Below, piece by piece: positions 53,006 to 61,369 of a stretch of 64,000 bases of DNA; the first letter of the stretch is position 1, and every line of letters starts with the position of its first letter. The translations under genes were made by a program, and so were the position numbers. The DNA comes from Bacillota bacterium (GTDB lineage Bacteria > Bacteroidota > Bacteroidia > Bacteroidales > Bacteroidaceae). The stretch is from assembly GCA_023664625.1 (NCBI GenBank), contig JAMPFD010000003.1:1-64000 (forward strand). The letters run 5' to 3'. The notes under the pieces were generated by a model, which was given only the letters and a program-made list of their open reading frames with translations, had not been told where the DNA came from and did not search any database.

Positions 53006-55138
53006 ATGAAGAAATTTTTCATGCTTGCCGTTGCCGCCGTCGTTGCACTGTCAGCCACAGCAGCCAATGGTGTTCAGGATTTCGGCAAACTCTTGAGGAA
53101 TGCCGACAGGCAGCTCAAGGCAAACACCCTCACCATGGGCACAAGTGCTCAGCCGGCAAAAGCAAAGAGACAGGCGTCGGCAAACGCTCCGGAGAGCATC
53201 ACGGGAAAGAGTTTCATCACTGTCTACAACGACAGCAAGAACAATTTCAACGGCTATTTCACTGTTGCCGCTGACGGCGACGGCATCATCCTCGAAGGAT
53301 TTGCGAAAGGCTATGACATAAAGGCTTCTTATGATGCAGCGACAGGCATAATCACCATCCCCACAGGTGTCGTCATCGGCACAAGCCCCACTTACGGCGA
53401 TATCACTCTCCATGCGCTTGACGCAGAGAGCAAGCATTACCTTGACTCTCCAATCACAGGAACAGTGGAAGGGAACAAAGTGGCTTTCAACTACGGTGTA
53501 TACGGAAGCGTGGTCTATAACGGAGAGCAGAGCGGACTGATTTGGATGCAGGACATTGACACCCGGGAAGCTACCGGCAAGATGTCATTCACATTACAAG
53601 GTTCAAAGTTCGAATGTCCGGTGATGGTTACCAAGACTGCGGAGAACACCCTCAACATAGTTGGTATGAACACTCTCTTCACAAACGGCTATTTCTACAA
53701 CGTTCCTGTAACTTTCAACGCTGCGACAAAGGCTGCGACTCTAAAGACGGAGACTCCTGTAGGCCATGCCATAGCAACAAACGGCACAGGCGTGAAGAAC
53801 ATCTATTACATGTTCAGTGTAACAACTGACGGACTGGTACGCGACCCGGCTTTCACCATTGCCACAGCAGACGGCGCATCCACAATCACAGCAAACAGCA
53901 ATCTCTTCCTCGGATATGACGCAAACGGTGCCGGACAATACAGCGGATGGACTCTTGAAAGCTTCAAGTTCGAGGTTGACTGCAACATTCTTACACAGGA
54001 AGTGCAGGAGGATCCTTATGCCAGCCCTACCGCTGCTACCGTAGGCAACATAACATACAGCCTTGACAACGATGCCAACACCGCTGAAGTTACAGGCTGC
54101 CTCGGAAGCGTGAAAGACCTTGACATTCCTGCAACAATAACCGTCAAGGACAATACATACACCGTCACATCCATCGCGGAGAAGGCTTTCTACGGCAACC
54201 GCACACTGACAGCGGTACGCATCCCTGCCACAATAAAGACTGTAGGCCATGATGCTTTCCGCAAACTTGACAACCTCAACAGCCTCTACATAGCCGACCT
54301 TGAGGCATGGTGTGCCATCGATTTCTACAACGGCAACGCCAACCCGATCTACAACGTATTCCCTACAAGCACGAGCAAGTGGGGCAAGGTCTATGTAGAC
54401 AACGTTGCAACAACGGAGATCGTCATCCCTGAGGGAGTGACAAAGATCGGACGCGCATTCTACGGCTTCAAGTCGCTGACAAGCGTGACGCTCCCTTCCA
54501 CCCTGACAGAACTCGGCGACCAGACGTTCGCCAACTGTACAGGCCTGACAACAGTGACCATTCCTGAGAGCGTGGAGAAGATCGGCTCTTCATTCTGGGG
54601 CTGCGAGGGACTTACGGAAATCAGCATACCAGGAAGCGTGAAGACTCTTGGCAACAGCACCTTCTACGGATGCAAGGCGCTGAAGAGCATCAAACTCAGT
54701 GAAGGCATAGAGACAATCGGCAGCATGACATTCTCAGGATGCAGTGCCCTTGAGGCCATCACCCTCCCTTCAACAGTGAACGAAATCAAGATGATGGCTT
54801 TCTCGGATTGTAAAGGCATAAAGGAAATCACCTCTCTCAACACCGTTCCTCCTACATGTGCGGGAGACAGAATGTTCGAGGACTTCCTCACAGCCACTCT
54901 CTTCGTGCCTGAGGCTTCAATGGACGCTTACAAGGCTGCGACAAGCTGGAAAGAGTTCACAACCGTAGAGGCTGTGAAGACTACAGGCATAGAGACTGTC
55001 TGCGGCGAGAACGCTAACGGCAAGAAAGAGTATTTCAACCTCCAAGGCATGAAGGTTGCCGAGAACGAGCTCACTTCCGGCGCTTACATCGTGCGTGATG
55101 GTGCCAAGACAACCAAGGTGTATATCAACGCGAAATAA
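53006..55138 (+). CDS. BspA-like leucine-rich repeat surface protein
   Basis: A 710-residue exported protein. It has a signal peptide (MKKFFMLAVAAVVALSATAA) and a beta-rich N-terminal region to about 370. Then come about seven BspA/LRR_5 repeats (about 380-640; e.g. LTSVTLPSTLTELGDQTFAN, then LTTVTIPESVEKIGSSFWGC). A C-terminal segment YFNLQGMKVA...SGAYIVRDG resembles the sorting tail of the hydrolase at 6666. BspA-type proteins of oral Bacteroidota bind host matrix proteins or other bacteria; adhesion is inference. A dedicated promoter and terminator indicate a single-gene unit. Confidence 0.88.
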   Translation: MKKFFMLAVAAVVALSATAANGVQDFGKLLRNADRQLKANTLTMGTSAQPAKAKRQASANAPESITGKSFITVYNDSKNNFNGYFTVAADGDGIILEGFAKGYDIKASYDAATGIITIPTGVVIGTSPTYGDITLHALDAESKHYLDSPITGTVEGNKVAFNYGVYGSVVYNGEQSGLIWMQDIDTREATGKMSFTLQGSKFECPVMVTKTAENTLNIVGMNTLFTNGYFYNVPVTFNAATKAATLKTETPVGHAIATNGTGVKNIYYMFSVTTDGLVRDPAFTIATADGASTITANSNLFLGYDANGAGQYSGWTLESFKFEVDCNILTQEVQEDPYASPTAATVGNITYSLDNDANTAEVTGCLGSVKDLDIPATITVKDNTYTVTSIAEKAFYGNRTLTAVRIPATIKTVGHDAFRKLDNLNSLYIADLEAWCAIDFYNGNANPIYNVFPTSTSKWGKVYVDNVATTEIVIPEGVTKIGRAFYGFKSLTSVTLPSTLTELGDQTFANCTGLTTVTIPESVEKIGSSFWGCEGLTEISIPGSVKTLGNSTFYGCKALKSIKLSEGIETIGSMTFSGCSALEAITLPSTVNEIKMMAFSDCKGIKEITSLNTVPPTCAGDRMFEDFLTATLFVPEASMDAYKAATSWKEFTTVEAVKTTGIETVCGENANGKKEYFNLQGMKVAENELTSGAYIVRDGAKTTKVYINAK

Positions 55139-55192
55139 ATTTTCAGCCGGCAGTATCGGCTGAAACAGAAAACCGGAAAACAATTGAAAACA

Positions 55193-55231
55193 GAGGCTAC
55201 GCTGCGTAATTACAGTGTAGCCTCATTTTTT
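55193..55231 (+). terminator. Terminator after the LRR gene
   Basis: GAGGCTAC (55193-55200) pairs with GTAGCCTC (55217-55224), followed by an A and a T-run. A second small hairpin, TTTCAGCCG/CGGCTGAAA at 55141-55165, lies directly after the stop codon. Confidence 0.7.
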
Positions 55232-55265
55232 TATCAATAAACTATTAGAGTCTTTATAATAAAAC

Positions 55266-55531
55266 AAGTAATTACTGGAAATCAGTTCATACTAAAACCG
55301 CAGTTGTTTTTTAGCGGTTAATGTGCGGAGCCGAAGGAGTAATGCAGGCATTGTGACCGAGTGACAACTTTCCCGACAAGCCATACGGGCAGAGCGAAAC
55401 TTATTTCAGCTATGACGCGGCAAGGGACAGTACGCCAAGCGTTGGCAAGCGAGCGCGCTAAGCGACAAAAAAAAGAGCAATACTTAGCGAGAAAATATCA
55501 TATTATAAAATAATTTTCAATAGTCACTCAT
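55266..55531. mobile_element. Degraded non-coding insertion with IS-like ends
   Basis: The right end, read in reverse complement, begins GAGTGACTATTGAAAATTAT and matches the mini-element at 52193 over about 45 bp. The left end, AAGTAATTACTGGAAAT, is an imperfect match to the same terminal sequence (13 of 17). Between them lies a GC-richer stretch (about 55320-55470) with no usable reading frame and a hairpin AACCGC/GCGGTT near 55295-55320. I read it as a decayed IS or its non-coding derivative. Confidence 0.5.
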
Positions 55532-55655
55532 TACTGATGTCCCGCAAAACAAGAAAGCCGGAATTAAAGATTCATTTCCCCGTATAGCCTGAGGCATGTC
55601 GGGAACATCACGATTTTCAGGACAGACAAAACGAGTCTCTCCACTTACTCAAACA

Positions 55656-55696
55656 GCATTCCCCGAAGATTACTATCGTAAACCTTCGGGGAATGC
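55656..55696 (-). terminator. Terminator after the TlpA-like gene
   Basis: GCATTCCCCGAAG (55656-55668) pairs with CTTCGGGGAATGC (55684-55696), 18 bp beyond the minus-strand stop. Confidence 0.8.
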
Positions 55697-55714
55697 CGTT
55701 AATTTATGCCACTC

Positions 55715-56269
55715 TCATTCAAACGTCACGAGACGCTCTATCTCCTTACGCAGTCCATCGGCGGTGATTGCAGTGCCGCAGACGGTACCGTCAGGGTCTA
55801 TGATGAAGAAAGCCGGAATCCAGTTGAGCTGCCAGTTCTTGAACGTAGGGTCCTCACGAGTTCTCTTCAGATTGCTTATCTGCGGCCACGGGAAAGACTC
55901 TTTCCTCAGCATCTCCTTCCAAGCCTCAGCCCGGAAATCGAAGCTGAAGCTGAGCCATCTTAGGGCATAGCCGTTTGGATTCATGCCCTTCACATCCTCA
56001 TACAAGGCTTTCAGGGCAGGTATCTCCCGCCGGCAGTCGCCGCACCATGTCGCCCAGAAATCCACAACGACATACGAGCCTTTGAACCGAGCGAGGTCAA
56101 TGACCACACCGAGAGTGTCCTTTCCTGACAGCCCCGGTGCTTTGTCCCCGGCTTTCAGCGTGGGAAGATATTTGGCAAGTTCCTCCTGTGTAGGCACGAA
56201 CCTGTCCTGTGCCGCAGCCGTAAAGGCAGAGGAGAGGCACAGCAAAGCACATAAAAGAAGCTTTTTCAT
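55715..56269 (-). CDS. TlpA/ResA-like thioredoxin-fold protein
   Basis: A 184-residue exported protein with a signal peptide (MKKLLLCALLCLSSAFTAAA) and a thioredoxin fold. The redox motif is WCGDC in VVVDFWATWCGDCRREIPAL, and the cis-Pro region is NWIPAFFIIDPDG. It belongs to the TlpA/AhpC-TSA group acting in the periplasm on disulfides. The partner is unknown. It lies 29 bp beyond dprA in the same direction. Confidence 0.9.
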   Translation of the reverse strand: MKKLLLCALLCLSSAFTAAAQDRFVPTQEELAKYLPTLKAGDKAPGLSGKDTLGVVIDLARFKGSYVVVDFWATWCGDCRREIPALKALYEDVKGMNPNGYALRWLSFSFDFRAEAWKEMLRKESFPWPQISNLKRTREDPTFKNWQLNWIPAFFIIDPDGTVCGTAITADGLRKEIERLVTFE

Positions 56270-56298
56270 TATCGTTTTTTTTATTTTCGTTATACAGG

Positions 56299-57441
56299 TT
56301 ACTTGATATTATTCCCCTGTTCATTAAGATGATACATACCACCTGCGTACGGCCTCACCATACCCTGCATCTCCAGTTCAAAGAGCAAGGCTGCGATTTT
56401 CCCTATCGGCAGTCCGCTCTTCAGGGATATCGTGTTCAGCTGTGTGTCGCCATCTCCCAGCACATCAACTATCTTCTGCTGCTCAGGCGACAGTTCCGGA
56501 AAGGCTTCAAGCTGCACGCCCTTCTTGCGTTCCGCATCCTGCCGCTGCACTGTCTGCCATCCGAGACCATCCACTATGTCACGGGCGGAGAGAAGAATGG
56601 CAGCCTTATTGTCGTGTATCAGTGAGTTGCAGCCCTCCGAGGCATCGTCGCCCACACGTCCGGGGAAGGCAAACACCTCACGGTTATAGTCATTGGCAAG
56701 GCGTGCCGTGACAAGACTTCCGCCATGAGCCTTCGACTCTGCCACAACGGTACAGTCGCCAAGTGCCGCCACAATGCGGTTGCGCCGCAGGAAATTATGT
56801 CTGTCGCAGCGCGTCCCTGACGGATATTCGCTGACGACACCGCCATGGGCAAGCATCTCTGCCGCTATGCCGCGGTGTGACGCAGGATACATGGTATCCA
56901 GCCCGTGCGCCACAACTCCCACGGTATCCGCGCCTGCCGCCAGCGCAGCCCGGTGGGCACAGACATCTATGCCGTAGGCAAGTCCGCTGAAAATCACCAC
57001 ATCGGGCACCATGGCTTTCAGATCACTGACAAGGCGTTCCACACAGTCCCTGCCATAGGCGGTATTCTGCCGTGTCCCCACAATGGAGACGGCATGGCGC
57101 GCATTGAGGTCGGCCGAACCCAGGAAGAACAGCCCCACAGGAGCGTCAAGGCAGTTACGGAGACGCTGGGGATAGTCTTCATCCTCAGGACATAGGAAAC
57201 TTATGCCTTTCTTCTCACACCATGCCAGTTCCTTTTCCGCCCAATGCAATGCCACGCTCCAGTCGGAAGCGAGCAAGGAGCATAGCGCATCGGAGGCATC
57301 CGGCACCATGCTGCGGACATCATTACGGCAGGCATTAATCTCTTCTGCCGTCCCCGCAGCGGCATAAAGTTCCTTGGCTGTCTGAGGGAAGTTGAATGTC
57401 AGGCGCTGGAAAGCCAGTGCTTTCAGTCTGTATTCACTCAT
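56299..57441 (-). CDS. dprA: DNA processing protein DprA
   Basis: A 380-residue Smf/DprA protein. The Rossmann-fold core has VSIVGTRQNTAYGRDCVERL, VVIFSGLAYGIDVCAHRAAL, HGLDTMYPASHRGIAAEML and VVAESKAHGGSLVTARLAND. The C-terminal winged-helix-like domain ends with a bare MYHLNEQGN tail. DprA loads RecA on incoming single-stranded DNA during transformation; it is also kept in species with no known competence. I place the start at 57441 (MSEYRLKALAFQRL), overlapping the thioesterase stop by 8 bp. Confidence 0.94.
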   Translation of the reverse strand: MSEYRLKALAFQRLTFNFPQTAKELYAAAGTAEEINACRNDVRSMVPDASDALCSLLASDWSVALHWAEKELAWCEKKGISFLCPEDEDYPQRLRNCLDAPVGLFFLGSADLNARHAVSIVGTRQNTAYGRDCVERLVSDLKAMVPDVVIFSGLAYGIDVCAHRAALAAGADTVGVVAHGLDTMYPASHRGIAAEMLAHGGVVSEYPSGTRCDRHNFLRRNRIVAALGDCTVVAESKAHGGSLVTARLANDYNREVFAFPGRVGDDASEGCNSLIHDNKAAILLSARDIVDGLGWQTVQRQDAERKKGVQLEAFPELSPEQQKIVDVLGDGDTQLNTISLKSGLPIGKIAALLFELEMQGMVRPYAGGMYHLNEQGNNIK

Positions 57442-57862
57442 CGAGATACTTTGCAAAAGCCTTGTTGCACACTTCACTTTCTGCCAGCCTGCCGTTTATG
57501 AGACATACCACGTCCACCTGACTGCGGAAACACAGAGTGTCATTCTCCCGAGCTCCGTCAGCCAAGGTGCGCAGGCGGTAGATGTCATGGAAGAAAATAT
57601 AGCGCAGTCCCTCTTTTTTCAGACGGATACAGGAGCGGAACTCGTCATCCGGACGCAAAGGAGACTTGTACTGGAGGTTCATGCGCGCCACGACGAAGTC
57701 TTCGCCTTTCGTGTGCATCTCTGAGAAGGATATTCCGCAATGCTGCAGGAACAGGTGGCGCGTATGCTCCGTATAGTGCAGGTAATTGGCGTTGTTCACG
57801 ATGCCCTGGATATCGCATTCGTAGTCACGCACCTGCATGATGGTTTCATAATGGTATTTCAT
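57434..57862 (-). CDS. YbgC-like hotdog-fold acyl-CoA thioesterase
   Basis: A 142-residue 4HBT-family thioesterase. It has RDYECDIQGIVNNANYLHYT, in which the Asp-x-x-Gly-x-x-Asn pattern holds the catalytic residue, and a following EHTRHLFL helix. The substrate is probably a short or aromatic acyl-CoA or acyl-ACP and cannot be fixed from sequence. It is coupled to dprA by an 8-bp overlap. Confidence 0.9.
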   Translation of the reverse strand: MKYHYETIMQVRDYECDIQGIVNNANYLHYTEHTRHLFLQHCGISFSEMHTKGEDFVVARMNLQYKSPLRPDDEFRSCIRLKKEGLRYIFFHDIYRLRTLADGARENDTLCFRSQVDVVCLINGRLAESEVCNKAFAKYLDE

Positions 57863-58001
57863 TTGGTTTTATCAAGTTTGCATCAGTACTGAGGAAATGA
57901 TATTGTCATAGCATTCTTAATGAAGCCCTATCCCTTTGACATACAGGCATATACACCTGCAACACACTCTTCCGGCAATAATGCGGGAACAGAACGCATA
58001 T

Positions 58002-58084
58002 CAAAAGGTAACGGTTCACTGTGTCAAAGGTTACCTTTTACAGTGTGAAAGATAACCTTTTATGGGACAAAAGGTAACCTTCTG
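58002..58084. repeat. 22-bp-period array G (4 units)
   Basis: Cores start at 58008 (GTAAC), 58030 (GTTAC), 58052 (ATAAC) and 58074 (GTAAC), exactly 22 bp apart. Units: AAAAGGTAACGGTT, AAAGGTTACCTTTT, AAAGATAACCTTTT, AAAAGGTAACCTTCT. It lies about 120 bp 3' of the LOG-family stop and 140 bp 5' of the thioesterase gene. The rest of 57863-58202 shows only a weak hairpin, TTCCC/GGGAA at 58146-58159. Confidence 0.82.
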
Positions 58085-58202
58085 TTTTTCCGTCCGCTGC
58101 CATGGGATAAGACTGCTGCCTGTACGGTGTCCGGCAGTCATGACGTTCCCTTGCGGGAAGCACGGCCATTGGCATGACTCTCATACATGGCCGGCACTAC
58201 TG

Positions 58203-58736
58203 TCACTCTCCGATAAGACGTGAAAGCTCACTGAGGCTGTCTGCCACGACAATGTAGTCACTCCAGTGTCCGCGCACCATTCCGTTCTCCTGCATGAAAT
58301 CCAGCAGGGCGATTGTCGTGTCCCAGAAGCCGAGGACATTATAAAGGATGACCTTCTTTTTGTGGAAACCGATCGTGTTGCTTCCTGCCTGAGTGAATAT
58401 CTCGTCGAGAGTACCTATGCCTCCGGGCAGTGCCACGGCGATGTCCGACCAGGCGGTCATCAGTTCCTTGCGGTCATCAAGGCCGTCGGTAGGTATGTAC
58501 ACATCGATATTGCCGGAGACACGGCCGGTCGTTTCCAATGCACGAGGCACCATTCCTATAGTCCGGCCGCCAAGCGCGTGGACCGTGTCGCCTATGCAGC
58601 CCATCAGACCGCAGTTTCCGCCACCCCATACAAGAGTGTGGCCGGCGTTCGCCATCCATTCTCCGAGACGGCGTGTGGCATCATAATATTCTTCGGCAAT
58701 GTCGTTGTTTGCCGAACAGTATACAGCTATGTTCAT
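58203..58736 (-). CDS. LOG-family nucleoside-5'-monophosphate phosphoribohydrolase
   Basis: A 177-residue Rossmann-fold protein (TIGR00730) with WGGGNCGLMG and the LOG signature PGGIGTLDEIF. Members cleave N6-modified adenosine monophosphates (cytokinin-type) or AMP to free base plus ribose 5-phosphate. The bacterial role is usually unknown. Its ATG overlaps the DUF2851 stop by 1 bp, so the two are translationally coupled. Confidence 0.92.
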   Translation of the reverse strand: MNIAVYCSANNDIAEEYYDATRRLGEWMANAGHTLVWGGGNCGLMGCIGDTVHALGGRTIGMVPRALETTGRVSGNIDVYIPTDGLDDRKELMTAWSDIAVALPGGIGTLDEIFTQAGSNTIGFHKKKVILYNVLGFWDTTIALLDFMQENGMVRGHWSDYIVVADSLSELSRLIGE

Positions 58737-59965
58737 TATTCTACGGTTTTGTTCAAATATTCATACCCGAAACGGCAGCACAGACAGTCACGGCGGTCAC
58801 AGTATTGCTTCTTAAGCTGGATAAGCGCCTGCGAGTCTCCGGCGGAGCGGACGTCAAGCCCCACGTCACGCCACATCCTCGTGACGGCGTTGTTCTCCGG
58901 AGGAAGTGATTCAAGCAAATCAAGCGCACGCTCACACAATTCTTCCTTTACGAAAACACGGCCATAGGCAAAAAGCATCGGTATGGCGCAGTTTATCATG
59001 AGAAGACCGACACTGCTTTGTGACAGTCCCTGCCCGATAAGCCTGCCGAGACTTTCCGTATCCTCGCAGTCCAGCAGCTGCGAGAGCGAGGTGCGGCCCT
59101 CATGGAACAGGCGCGCAAGCTGCCGTATGCGCACATCGGGAAAATTCTGCGGCCTCATGCGCATGAACTTCCATGGAGGGGCACACCGCTGACCGCCGGA
59201 AGGCATGATGTCATACATTGCAGCCGTGACGGAAAACTTCCGGCAAAGGTAGTCATACTCCTGCTGCATCCGCAGATTGTCCCTTATCAATCCCGCATGA
59301 CCGAGAAAGAATGCCTCCACCTGAAACAGGTCGTCGCGGTGATGGGCAATGGACTTCAGCGGCAACGTTCTTGCCCATTGCTCAAGGGCATCAGCGTTGG
59401 AACCGAAGCCGAAACTGCGCGCAAGGGCGACAAAATAGGCATGCTCCCAGTCTCCTGACAACTGACGCAGATACTCCTCTACAGCGGCAGTCTTCTGCAT
59501 GAGGCGTTCCGTCTGGAGAGATGCCATCCATGAGTGGACTTTCAGCGATGTAAGGTGCGGAATATTCCTGTAGCAAGGCGGATAACTGTCAGTACAGAGC
59601 AGCTCTCCGTAATTGTCACGCACGTGCGCAGGTACATTTATTATAATTTCCGGTATCTCGCGGCCGCCGCTTGTCACAGCCTTCACCGCGCCGGAAGTCC
59701 TCGACACGACATGCAGGATGACATTGTCATATGCGGAATCCTTATCATGACGATGGGCAAACCAGTCTTTTGACGCAATATGAAGCTCAACATTCCCTGC
59801 CCACAATTCACCGCCGATACTCACCCTGGCATTGAAAAAATCCGGTCCTGAGTCAGTATTATGAAGCCCCGGGTCAATAACCTCCACATCCCTCCCGTCA
59901 GTGGTAATCAACGCTCCTGACGGCAAAATCCCGTGTTTCCAACAATAATGCAGAAGTTTTTCCAT
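58736..59965 (-). CDS. DUF2851 protein
   Basis: A 409-residue soluble protein of the DUF2851 family. Recognisable parts are the start EKLLHYCWKHGILPSGALIT, GPDFFNARVSIGGELWAGNV near residue 40, and ELHIASKDWFAHRHDKDSAY. The C-terminus is cysteine-rich (CDRRDCLCCRFGYEYL). The middle is a helical array. Function is unknown. It is coupled to the LOG-family gene and divergent from the ompA pair. Confidence 0.85.
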   Translation of the reverse strand: MEKLLHYCWKHGILPSGALITTDGRDVEVIDPGLHNTDSGPDFFNARVSIGGELWAGNVELHIASKDWFAHRHDKDSAYDNVILHVVSRTSGAVKAVTSGGREIPEIIINVPAHVRDNYGELLCTDSYPPCYRNIPHLTSLKVHSWMASLQTERLMQKTAAVEEYLRQLSGDWEHAYFVALARSFGFGSNADALEQWARTLPLKSIAHHRDDLFQVEAFFLGHAGLIRDNLRMQQEYDYLCRKFSVTAAMYDIMPSGGQRCAPPWKFMRMRPQNFPDVRIRQLARLFHEGRTSLSQLLDCEDTESLGRLIGQGLSQSSVGLLMINCAIPMLFAYGRVFVKEELCERALDLLESLPPENNAVTRMWRDVGLDVRSAGDSQALIQLKKQYCDRRDCLCCRFGYEYLNKTVE

Positions 59966-60055
59966 GTCAATGCCTTGAAAATGTTATGTATTACTGCAAA
60001 GTTCGTCATTTTCCGACAATTTCGCAACTTTTTCCTATTTTTTTTTCATTTTTGC

Positions 60056-60085
60056 TTGGTATTTAAAAAAAAGTACGTATCTTTG
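60056..60085 (+). promoter_or_regulatory. Strong Bacteroidota promoter for the ompA pair
   Basis: TTG (60056-60058), 19-bp gap, TATCTTTG (60078-60085): a near-ideal -33/-7 pair, embedded in A/T-rich DNA, 55 bp before the ATG. High expression is expected for major outer-membrane proteins. Confidence 0.7.
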
Positions 60086-60139
60086 CACAAATACTTTATT
60101 CAAAGTAGTCTACTTATTTATTTTTAAAATAACATTAAT

Positions 60140-61288
60140 ATGAAAAAAATCGCAATGTTTGTTGCTGCCGCTGCGATAGCAGCTTCAGCAAGCGCACAGA
60201 GAACTGTGGTTACAGCTTCTAAGGCTACAGACAACATCTATGTTGGTATCAATGCCGGTGTTGCTGCTCCAACAACACACCACTCTGTGTTCGGAAACCT
60301 CTCTCCTGAGCTGGGTGTACGCGTTGGCAAGAACTTCACAACCGTATTCGGTCTCGCAGTTGACGCTACAATGCACTTCTCATCCATGCCATCTGAGTTC
60401 AACACAAAGACTTGGGTTGACAACACAAACATCTCTCTCCTCGGTACTGCAAACCTCTCTAACCTCTTCGCAGGATACAAAGGCGAGCCACGTACATTCG
60501 AGGTAATCGCCCTCGGCGGTTTCGGATGGGATCACACATACGGCATCGAAGAGAAGGCTAACGCCCTCACATCAAAGGTTGCCCTTGACTTCGCTCTTAA
60601 CCTCGGCAAGAACAAGGCATGGCAGGTTTACCTCGAGCCATCCCTCACTTACGGTCTCAACGGCTGGGGTGACGCTGTCAGCGATGACAACATGAAGTAC
60701 GACATCAACTGCTCAGGCATGGCTCTTAAGCTTGGTGTGAACTACAAGTTCGGTACATCTAACGGCACACACAACTTCGCTGTCGAGCAGCTCCGTGACC
60801 AGGCAGAGATTGACGCTCTCAACGCACAGATCAATGCCGCACGTTCTGAGGCTGACGCTGCAAAGGCCGCTGCCGCTAAGAAGGACGCAGAGATCGCTCG
60901 TCTTAAGAAGGCTCTCTCTGACTGCGAGAACAAGCCGGCTCCTGTCGTAGAGACAAAGGCTGCCAATCTCCAGCCAAACGTAGTGTTCGCTCAGGGCAAG
61001 GCTGTTGTTGAAAAGCACCAGATGTCTAACGTTGAGATGATCGCTAAGTACATGAAGAAGTACCCGGAGGCTAAGATCAAGATTTCCGGCTATGCATCAC
61101 CTGAAGGCTCTAAGGAGTTCAACCAGAAGCTTTCCGAGAAGCGTGCTGCTGCCGTTAAGGACGTTCTCGTTAAGAAGTACAAGATTGCAGCTGACCGTCT
61201 TGAGACAGAGGGTCTTGGCGCAACTGACAAACTCTTCGACGAGGTTGAGTTCAACCGTGTTGCTCTCTTCAATGACACAACAAAGTAA
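60140..61288 (+). CDS. OmpA-family outer-membrane protein (first copy)
   Basis: A 382-residue protein with a signal peptide (MKKIAMFVAAAAIAASASAQ) and an N-terminal beta-barrel of about 190 residues. A coiled-coil linker follows (about 215-265, with AAKAAAAKKDAEIARLKKAL). The C-terminal OmpA peptidoglycan-binding domain (about 275-382) includes KISGYASPEGSKEFNQKLSE and KRAAAVKDVL. It anchors the outer membrane to the cell wall and is likely abundant. Codon use is strongly biased, in line with a highly expressed gene. Confidence 0.93.
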   Translation: MKKIAMFVAAAAIAASASAQRTVVTASKATDNIYVGINAGVAAPTTHHSVFGNLSPELGVRVGKNFTTVFGLAVDATMHFSSMPSEFNTKTWVDNTNISLLGTANLSNLFAGYKGEPRTFEVIALGGFGWDHTYGIEEKANALTSKVALDFALNLGKNKAWQVYLEPSLTYGLNGWGDAVSDDNMKYDINCSGMALKLGVNYKFGTSNGTHNFAVEQLRDQAEIDALNAQINAARSEADAAKAAAAKKDAEIARLKKALSDCENKPAPVVETKAANLQPNVVFAQGKAVVEKHQMSNVEMIAKYMKKYPEAKIKISGYASPEGSKEFNQKLSEKRAAAVKDVLVKKYKIAADRLETEGLGATDKLFDEVEFNRVALFNDTTK

Positions 61289-61311
61289 TATAAAATAATT
61301 ATTTGCGCATG

Positions 61312-61343
61312 GAGGGTTTCTTTGAAAAAATAAAGAAACCCTC
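61312..61343 (+). terminator. Hairpin between the two ompA genes
   Basis: GAGGGTTTCTTT (61312-61323... slightly offset) pairs with AAAGAAACCCTC (61332-61343), then a T/A-rich run. Probably an attenuator or partial terminator that lowers expression of the second gene, as no separate promoter is seen. Confidence 0.6.
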
Positions 61344-61369
61344 TATTATTAATTACTAAAGAACTCTAT

